Shown in pieces: positions 6,103-10,830 of a DNA stretch of 10,830 nt (position 1 is its first letter; every line of letters begins with the position of its first letter). The notes under the pieces are model-generated. The model was not told the DNA's origin, searched no databases, and saw only the letters and a list, made by a program, of their open reading frames with translations. A program made the position numbers and the translations under genes. The stretch is from positions 1-10,830 of the forward strand of contig JACMOT010000208.1 of assembly GCA_014377915.1 (NCBI GenBank), given 5' to 3'. Source of the DNA: Tardiphaga sp. GTDB taxonomy: Bacteria > Pseudomonadota > Alphaproteobacteria > Rhizobiales > Xanthobacteraceae.

Positions 6103-8798
6103 GCCGCCTGGTGAATGTCAGTGGTCTGCTCTTTCAGCGCGGCAATCAGGCCGGGCCGATCGAACTTGGCGACATAATCGTGGAAGCCGGCGAGGCGACC
6201 GCGCTCGATGGCCGCGGGAGAAACCATCGACGACAGCGCGATGATCGGCGTGTGGGCAAGCTTGGTGTCGGCGCGAATGGTTTCGGCGAATTCGAAGCCG
6301 TTCATGTCGGGCATTTCGATGTCGGTCAGGATCGCATCGAATTCCTGGCCGGAGCGCAGCACGACGAGGCCTTCCTGGGCGTTGGTGGCGACCCGCACAC
6401 GGTAGCCGGCGGCCTTGAGGACCGGGGAGAGCATGTTACGGAAGAACGCCGAGTCATCAACCAGCAGGATCGACTGCGCCGTGGCGGAGACACGCATCTC
6501 CTTGCGGGTAAACCAGTCAGAGAACGCCATCGGCAGGAAGTGGCCGACATCGATGACTTCGGTGGCAAGACCCTTGATGACCGCGGAGCCAAGAATGCCT
6601 TCACGGCCGCTCGCGACTTCGATGTGAAGACGCTCCTCGACAATATCGACGATCTCGTCGACCACGAGGCCCATCGAGCGGCCGTCGTCGGCGAACACGA
6701 GGATCGGCTGGGTTCCAGAGGTGCGCACCGTTACGTTTTCCATCTGCACCAACGGCATCAACTGGTCACGGTACTGAACCATGTAGCGACCGTTCGACAG
6801 TTCGATCTTCTCGACGCTGATCTCTTCGAGACGCGTCACCAGCCCAAGTGGTACCGCCTTCGGCTGCGACGAACCGGCGCGGAACACCAGCAGTGAGGTG
6901 AGCTGTTCGGCGGCCATCGCGCGGGCGGCGGCATTCTCTTCGGCGATCTCGCCCTGGCTCGACGCCGCGGCGCCCAGTTCCTGCGCGATGCCGTTCGGAT
7001 CGATGATCATGATCACCGCGCCATCACCGAGAATGGTGTTGCCGGAGAACATACCGATGTGACGGAGCTTGGTCGACATCGGCTTGACGACGATTTCCTC
7101 GGTGTGGAACACGCCGTCGACGACGATGCCAAAGGTCTGGTTGCCAACCTGGGTAACGACGATAAAGCCGTTTTCGGGATCGGTGGAGGTGCCGTCGTCG
7201 ATCTGCAGCAGCTTCTTCAGATGCATCAGCGGCAGCAGCTTGTTGCGTAGCCGCAGCACCGGGGTGTCCTTGATGCGCTCGATGCGATGTTCGGAATTGG
7301 CGCGCGCGCGCACCAGCTCGACCACGGCCAGCTGCGGAATGGCGAAACGGTCACCACCGGCTTCCACGATCAACGCCGACACGATGGCCAGCGTCAGCGG
7401 GATCTTGATGGTTACGCTGGAGCCTTCACCGGCGACCGACTTGACGTCGATGGTGCCGCCGATCTGATCGATGTTGGTGCGCACGACGTCCATGCCGACG
7501 CCGCGTCCGGAAACGCTGGTGATGGCAGTCGCGGTCGAGAAGGCCGGTGCGAAGATGAACTTGTGGACCTGCGCTTCCGACATCTTCTCGATCTCGGCCT
7601 CGGTCGCGAGACCGTTGGAGATCGCCTTGGCCTTGATTCGCACGGTGTTCAGACCGCGACCGTTGTCGGCGATGCAGATCAGGATGTGACCACCTTCATG
7701 ATAGGCGGACAGGCGGATGGTGCCCTGCTCAGGCTTGCCGGCCTTGACGCGCTCGGCGGGCGTCTCCAGCCCGTGGTCGGCCGAGTTGCGCACCATATGC
7801 GTCAAGGGATCCTTGATCAGATCGAGCACCTGACGATCGAGCTCGGTGTCAGCACCGTGCATCTCGAGGTCGATCTGCTTGCCGAGTTCGCCGCCCAGAT
7901 CGCGGACGATGCGCGGCAGCTTCTGCCACGCATTGCCGATCGGCTGCATGCGCGTTTTCATGACGCCGTCCTGCAGCTCGGCGGTCACCGTGGAAAGCCG
8001 CTGTAACGGCACCTTGAATTCAGTGTCCTCGTGGCGGCGGCTGATCTCCAGCAGCTGGTTGCGGGTCAGCACCAGCTCGGAGACCATCGTCATCAGATGT
8101 TCGAGCGTGTCGACGTTGACGCGGATCGACTGGTTGGCAATCTTGTCGCCTTCCGGCGTTTCGATCTCGACGACCGACTTCTTGGCCACGGGCTTCGGCG
8201 CGACCTTCTCGATCACGGCGACGACGGGCACCTCGTCGACCGGCTCGGCCACGGGCGCTGCGACGACGGGTGGCGTGATTTCGATGGCGGTTTCCTGGAA
8301 GGCGCGCTCCAGTTCGTCGAGCGATACCTCGCCCGGGCGCAGTTCGCGCTCCAAAACCGGTACCAACAGCGGCGCCGGCTCTGGCAAAGCCGGAACGATC
8401 GACGGGGTCTTCATGGATTCCATGCCCTTTTCGACCATTTGGTGAAGTTCTTCAATCAGATCCTGATCGACACCTTCCGGCTCGGCTTCGGTAGCTTCGA
8501 GCTGGCTAAGGATCTCCTTAATACGGTCGATGGTGGTCAGGATAAGCGTAACCGCCTCCCCGGTAACCGGCATGCCATCACGGAATTTGCCCATCAGAGT
8601 TTCGGCGGCGTGCGCCAGAGCTTCCAGACGTGGCAGCCCAAGAAAGCCGCAGGTGCCCTTGATGGTGTGTACCAGCCGAAAAATATTATCTAAAATTTTC
8701 GCGTTGTTCGGATCCTGCTCGAACCGGACCAACTGATTGTCAACAGTGTCCAGGCTCTCGTTCGTTTCCGTCAAAAATTCGCGCAGAAGATCATCCAT
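6099..8798 (-). CDS. cheA: Hybrid chemotaxis histidine kinase CheA with C-terminal receiver domain
   Basis: CheA autophosphorylates in response to chemoreceptors and passes phosphate to CheY and CheB. The 899-residue protein has a P1 Hpt domain (about 1-105) with the phospho-accepting H44 in Val-His-Thr-Ile-Lys-Gly. A Pro/Val/Glu-rich linker (about 131-215) stands where many CheAs have a P2 CheY-docking domain; no P2 is recognisable. The P3 dimerisation helices follow (about 222-290), then the P4 ATPase: N box His-Met-Val-Arg-Asn-Ser-Ala-Asp-His (334-342), G1 box Asp-Asn-Gly-Arg-Gly (378-382), G2 box Gly-Arg-Gly-Val-Gly-Met (431-436). A P5 CheW-like domain (about 470-608), a second CheW-like segment (about 632-758), and a receiver (about 775-890) with D781-D782, D826 and K878 complete it. 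It is first in the operon and overlaps cheW by four bases. Upstream AAGG is a weak Shine-Dalgarno. Confidence 0.97.
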   Translation of the reverse strand: MDDLLREFLTETNESLDTVDNQLVRFEQDPNNAKILDNIFRLVHTIKGTCGFLGLPRLEALAHAAETLMGKFRDGMPVTGEAVTLILTTIDRIKEILSQLEATEAEPEGVDQDLIEELHQMVEKGMESMKTPSIVPALPEPAPLLVPVLERELRPGEVSLDELERAFQETAIEITPPVVAAPVAEPVDEVPVVAVIEKVAPKPVAKKSVVEIETPEGDKIANQSIRVNVDTLEHLMTMVSELVLTRNQLLEISRRHEDTEFKVPLQRLSTVTAELQDGVMKTRMQPIGNAWQKLPRIVRDLGGELGKQIDLEMHGADTELDRQVLDLIKDPLTHMVRNSADHGLETPAERVKAGKPEQGTIRLSAYHEGGHILICIADNGRGLNTVRIKAKAISNGLATEAEIEKMSEAQVHKFIFAPAFSTATAITSVSGRGVGMDVVRTNIDQIGGTIDVKSVAGEGSSVTIKIPLTLAIVSALIVEAGGDRFAIPQLAVVELVRARANSEHRIERIKDTPVLRLRNKLLPLMHLKKLLQIDDGTSTDPENGFIVVTQVGNQTFGIVVDGVFHTEEIVVKPMSTKLRHIGMFSGNTILGDGAVIMIIDPNGIAQELGAAASSQGEIAEENAAARAMAAEQLTSLLVFRAGSSQPKAVPLGLVTRLEEISVEKIELSNGRYMVQYRDQLMPLVQMENVTVRTSGTQPILVFADDGRSMGLVVDEIVDIVEERLHIEVASGREGILGSAVIKGLATEVIDVGHFLPMAFSDWFTRKEMRVSATAQSILLVDDSAFFRNMLSPVLKAAGYRVRVATNAQEGLVVLRSGQEFDAILTDIEMPDMNGFEFAETIRADTKLAHTPIIALSSMVSPAAIERGRLAGFHDYVAKFDRPGLIAALKEQTTDIHQAA

Positions 8799-8929
8799 GA
8801 AATTGGCCTTCGCACCCCGGCGCGCGACTTTCGCTACGCCCTTTGGAATGAGACCACCTTCACTGCAAAGCGTTTAATATTGGTTGAGTATTCCGAAAAG
8901 AATGAAATCGGCAATCAAATTAGACAGTT

Positions 8930-8953
8930 GCGGACAAGTATTAACCTGTCCGC
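8930..8953 (-). other. Hairpin between chpT and cheA
   Basis: A perfect 7-bp stem (8930-8936 with 8947-8953) has a 10-base loop. It lies 36 bases after the chpT stop and 131 bases before the cheA start. No T-run follows on the minus strand, so it is at best a weak chpT terminator. Its loop side touches a TTAACC half-site (8941-8946), and it abuts the CtrA-like box. Confidence 0.35.
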
Positions 8954-8968
8954 TAACTATTCGTTAAC
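8953..8968. promoter_or_regulatory. Near-consensus CtrA-binding box upstream of cheA
   Basis: On the plus strand CTAA (8953-8956), seven bases, then TTAAC (8964-8968); on the minus strand TTAA-N7-TTAG. This matches seven of the eight defined bases of the TTAA-N7-TTAA CtrA consensus with correct spacing. A further TTAACC half-site lies at 8941-8946. The box is about 155 bases upstream of the cheA start in the only substantial non-coding gap before the operon. CtrA control of motility and chemotaxis genes is well known in alphaproteobacteria. Binding here is inferred. Confidence 0.45.
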
Positions 8969-8989
8969 GCCGTGGGACGGTTCTCTGAC

Positions 8990-9637
8990 TTACGACGCCG
9001 TCACCACGATGGCTTCGCCCTCGGCCGCGAGCACCACGGTCAGACCGCAGGCCTGCGCCAGCAGACGCGTATAATAAGGCTGTACGGCGTGGGCGTCGAC
9101 GTTGCCGGCATGGTCAGCACTCAGCAGCAGCACGATGTTCTGCGGGAGCCGGGCGTTCAGGCCGGCCGCGTTGACGCGGAAGCCGAGCGCGTCGCCTTCG
9201 CCGACCTGATCCACCGTCAGCACGCCACCGCGCGGGATCGTCTGCTGTGCAATCACCATCATGTTGAGCAGCAGCTTGACCTTGTTCTTGCCCAGCAGGA
9301 TACGCGGCAGATTCCATTCGATCCTGGTCTTGGCATCCTCGAGATGGCCGCGCGCCATGTTCTGCGCATCGCCGAGATCGATCTGTGCGCCGGCCGAGCC
9401 GGCGGCGCCGAATGCAAGCCGGCAAAACTGCAGCCGCGCCGACGCCGTTTTGGCACTCTTGCGAATGAGGTCAAGGGCGAACTCGCGATCCTCCGGCTTC
9501 GGGTTGTCATCGAGCACTTCAAGGCCGTTGACGATGGCACCGACCGGACTGATCAGGTCATGGCACACCCGCGAACACAGCAGGGCGGCGAGTTCTAGCG
9601 CGTCGGGGGCCGCACCGGGAGCAGGAGTGCCGGACAT
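8990..9637 (-). CDS. chpT: Histidine phosphotransferase ChpT
   Basis: ChpT relays phosphate from the hybrid kinase CckA to the response regulators CtrA and CpdR. It is a dimeric protein that resembles a histidine kinase (DHp plus degenerate catalytic domain) but does not bind ATP. The 215-residue protein begins its helical hairpin at about residue 13, and the diagnostic Cys-His-Asp-Leu-Ile-Ser-Pro-Val-Gly-Ala-Ile segment places the phospho-accepting histidine at H26. Residues about 90-215 form the ATPase-like domain with no N, G1 or G2 boxes, as expected. The start is supported by AGGAG 8 bases upstream of the ATG. It lies upstream of cheA in the same direction (191-base gap) and divergent from cysQ. 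ctrA at the other end of the window supports the assignment. Confidence 0.92.
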   Translation of the reverse strand: MSGTPAPGAAPDALELAALLCSRVCHDLISPVGAIVNGLEVLDDNPKPEDREFALDLIRKSAKTASARLQFCRLAFGAAGSAGAQIDLGDAQNMARGHLEDAKTRIEWNLPRILLGKNKVKLLLNMMVIAQQTIPRGGVLTVDQVGEGDALGFRVNAAGLNARLPQNIVLLLSADHAGNVDAHAVQPYYTRLLAQACGLTVVLAAEGEAIVVTAS

Positions 9638-9776
9638 GAGATAATCTCCTGGAGGGCCGCGCAGATAAACGGCGAATCAAGCAATTGCGTTATGGTTTGA
9701 TACACTGCGCGCGCTGGCGCGGCCACATCAAGGCGCGCCTCAGACGCAAATCGGCTTACAGGGATGGGACTTGTTG

Positions 9777-10613
9777 ATGAGTAATCATGGCGTGGCCGGC
9801 CTGAGCCTTGACGCCGCCGCCGAACTGCTGGCGCCGCTGACTGAACTCGTGATCCGGGCCGGCGCGGCCATCCTGGCGGTCAACCGCAACGTCATGACGG
9901 TTGACGGCAAGGCCGATGGATCCCCGGTAACCGAAGCCGACCTTGCGGCCGACGCCGTGATCGCCGAGGGACTGACGCGGCTATATCCGGAAATTCCGTC
10001 GCTGTCGGAAGAGCGTTTGCAGCTCGCTAAACCGCCCTATGCGGGCAATTTGTTCCTGATCGATCCGCTCGATGGCACCAAGGAATTTGTCGCCGGGCGC
10101 AACGAGTTCACGGTCAATATCGCGCTTGTCGTCAACGGCGCGCCCCTGCTGGGCATTGTCGGCGCCCCAGCTTTAGGACTGGTCTGGCGCGGGCTGGTCG
10201 GCCGCGGCGCCGAGCGCCTGCGGATTGGCCCGGACTTCGCGGTCGGGGCTGCAACGCCGATTTTCAGCCGCCCAGCCCCGTCCGCTGGCACCCCTTGGGT
10301 TGCCGCCGTCAGCCGGTCACACGGCGACCCGCGGACGGAAGCCTTCATCGCAGCCCGGCCTGGCGCGGTCCGGATGGAAATCGGCTCCGCCGTCAAACTC
10401 TGCCGCGTCGCCGAGGGCGCCGCTGACATCTACCCGCGGCTGGCGCCGACCAGCGAATGGGATGTGGCGGCCGGCCAGGCCGTGCTGGTGGCCGCCGGCG
10501 GCCGGGTCACCGATGCCTGCGGCGCCCCGGTGCGCTTCGGCGGCAACCGCGCCGATTTCATCGTCCCGGAATTCATCGCCTGGGGCGACCCGATCGCCGT
10601 GCAGGCGGGCTAA
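9777..10613 (+). CDS. cysQ: 3'(2'),5'-bisphosphate nucleotidase CysQ
   Basis: A member of the inositol monophosphatase/FIG superfamily, predicted to hydrolyse 3'-phosphoadenosine 5'-phosphate (PAP) to AMP and phosphate, removing a by-product of sulfate assimilation and sulfotransfer in a Mg2+-dependent, typically Li+-sensitive reaction. The 278-residue protein shows Asp-Gly-Ser-Pro-Val-Thr-Glu-Ala-Asp (47-55), Ser-Glu-Glu (77-79), the metal-binding Asp-Pro-Leu-Asp-Gly-Thr-Lys-Glu-Phe (96-104), and the C-terminal Trp-Asp-Val-Ala-Ala-Gly (228-233). The Lys-Glu-Phe extension of the metal motif favours CysQ over plain inositol monophosphatase. I chose the ATG at 9777; two TTG codons at 9771-9776 are in frame but less likely, and a GGGATGGGA stretch just upstream can serve as ribosome-binding site. 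The 139-base gap to divergent chpT must hold both promoters; I could not define them. Confidence 0.93.
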   Translation: MSNHGVAGLSLDAAAELLAPLTELVIRAGAAILAVNRNVMTVDGKADGSPVTEADLAADAVIAEGLTRLYPEIPSLSEERLQLAKPPYAGNLFLIDPLDGTKEFVAGRNEFTVNIALVVNGAPLLGIVGAPALGLVWRGLVGRGAERLRIGPDFAVGAATPIFSRPAPSAGTPWVAAVSRSHGDPRTEAFIAARPGAVRMEIGSAVKLCRVAEGAADIYPRLAPTSEWDVAAGQAVLVAAGGRVTDACGAPVRFGGNRADFIVPEFIAWGDPIAVQAG

Positions 10614-10622
10614 CCCCGAGGA

Positions 10623-10830
10623 TCAGCGTGCCAGCTGTTGCTGCAACTGCACCCAGCGCTTCCGGGCATCGTTCAATACGGTGGCAGGCGCCGCCGCGAA
10701 GGCATCGCGGGTTTCCGCGCGGCCGAACAGATACAGCCGCTTTTCGGAGATCAACCAAATCTGCGGATTGCCGGCAAAGGCGACGCCGCGCGCCACATCG
10801 ACCGGATCGTAGCCGCCGAATTGCGGCCCA
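10623..10830 (-). CDS. YHS-domain-like protein, C-terminal 68 residues (5' end outside window)
   Basis: An open minus-strand frame enters from the window edge and stops at TGA (10625-10623). It reads Gly-Pro-Gln-Phe-Gly-Gly-Tyr-Asp-Pro-Val, then Ala-Arg-Gly-Val-Ala, an Asn-Pro-Gln-Ile-Trp strand, and Lys-Arg-Leu-Tyr-Leu-Phe followed by an Arg/Ala-rich helical tail. This is the pattern of the second half of YHS-domain proteins (Gln-Phe-Gly-Gly-Tyr, a basic/Ala segment, Trp, Leu-Tyr-Leu), a small domain found in possible metal- or heme-associated proteins. With the N-terminal part missing, function cannot be given. It converges on cysQ with only 9 bases between stop codons and no obvious terminator. 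Confidence 0.65.
   Translation of the reverse strand, partial: GPQFGGYDPVDVARGVAFAGNPQIWLISEKRLYLFGRAETRDAFAAAPATVLNDARKRWVQLQQQLAR

Noticed and set aside
6111..8693. Long plus-strand open frames opposite cheA (for example 6111-6896, 7287-8006, 8031-8693)
   Set aside because: They lie wholly antisense to a clearly conserved CheA, have His/Arg/Asp-rich compositions typical of GC-rich antisense frames, and lack ribosome-binding sites.
9655..9724. Inverted repeat of 8 bp (9655-9662 with 9717-9724) in the chpT-cysQ gap
   Set aside because: The arms are about 54 bases apart and GC-only, which is common by chance in this composition, and no T-run or known operator pattern accompanies them.
1..10830. 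CRISPR array, tRNA, rRNA or riboswitch
   Set aside because: No regularly spaced repeats, no cloverleaf-like or rRNA-like sequence and no recognised riboswitch core was seen in the non-coding gaps.

Overview
The window looks like a chromosomal segment of a GC-rich alphaproteobacterium, most likely of the Bradyrhizobium/Rhodopseudomonas/Nitrobacter group (Hyphomicrobiales). The reasons are the ctrA and chpT genes of the alphaproteobacterial CckA-ChpT-CtrA phosphorelay, the chemotaxis order cheA-cheW-cheY-cheB-cheR with a hybrid CheA carrying its own receiver domain, and roughly 65-67% GC in sampled lines of the core genes. The genus is inferred from gene content, not from a search.

Layout. Positions 2-460 (+) hold the 3' part of ctrA, followed by a strong Rho-independent terminator (511-535). 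Positions 566-2667 (-) hold a compact three-gene accessory cassette. In transcription order it encodes a 304-residue beta-rich protein with a long Ser/Thr/Ala amphipathic stretch, a Nudix-box protein of 236 residues, and a 133-residue beta-rich protein vaguely like aegerolysins. Gaps are 33 and 41 bases. Sampled lines of the first two genes are about 52-53% GC, and a run of nine G lies in the ribosome-binding region of the first gene. Positions 2668-3051 are a mostly empty intergenic stretch with a candidate promoter for the cassette and a probable terminator for the che operon.

Positions 3052-8798 (-) hold the chemotaxis operon, transcribed cheA, cheW, cheY, cheB, cheR. The cheA/cheW and cheB/cheR pairs overlap by ATGA, which suggests translational coupling. 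Next come chpT (8990-9637, -), the divergent cysQ (9777-10613, +), and the C-terminal end of a YHS-like protein (10623-10830, -) that converges on cysQ.

How the genes fit together. CheA, coupled to receptors by CheW, phosphorylates CheY and CheB; CheB and CheR set receptor methylation. No receptor gene and no cheD are in the window. ChpT relays phosphate from CckA (not in the window) to CtrA, so the che operon sits between two members of the cell-cycle/motility phosphorelay. A near-consensus CtrA box lies between chpT and cheA and would link the two systems. The 566-2667 cassette looks like an accessory insertion at this otherwise ordinary locus and is the most novel part. Its possible role as a secreted or released toxin-like or adhesin-like system is inference.
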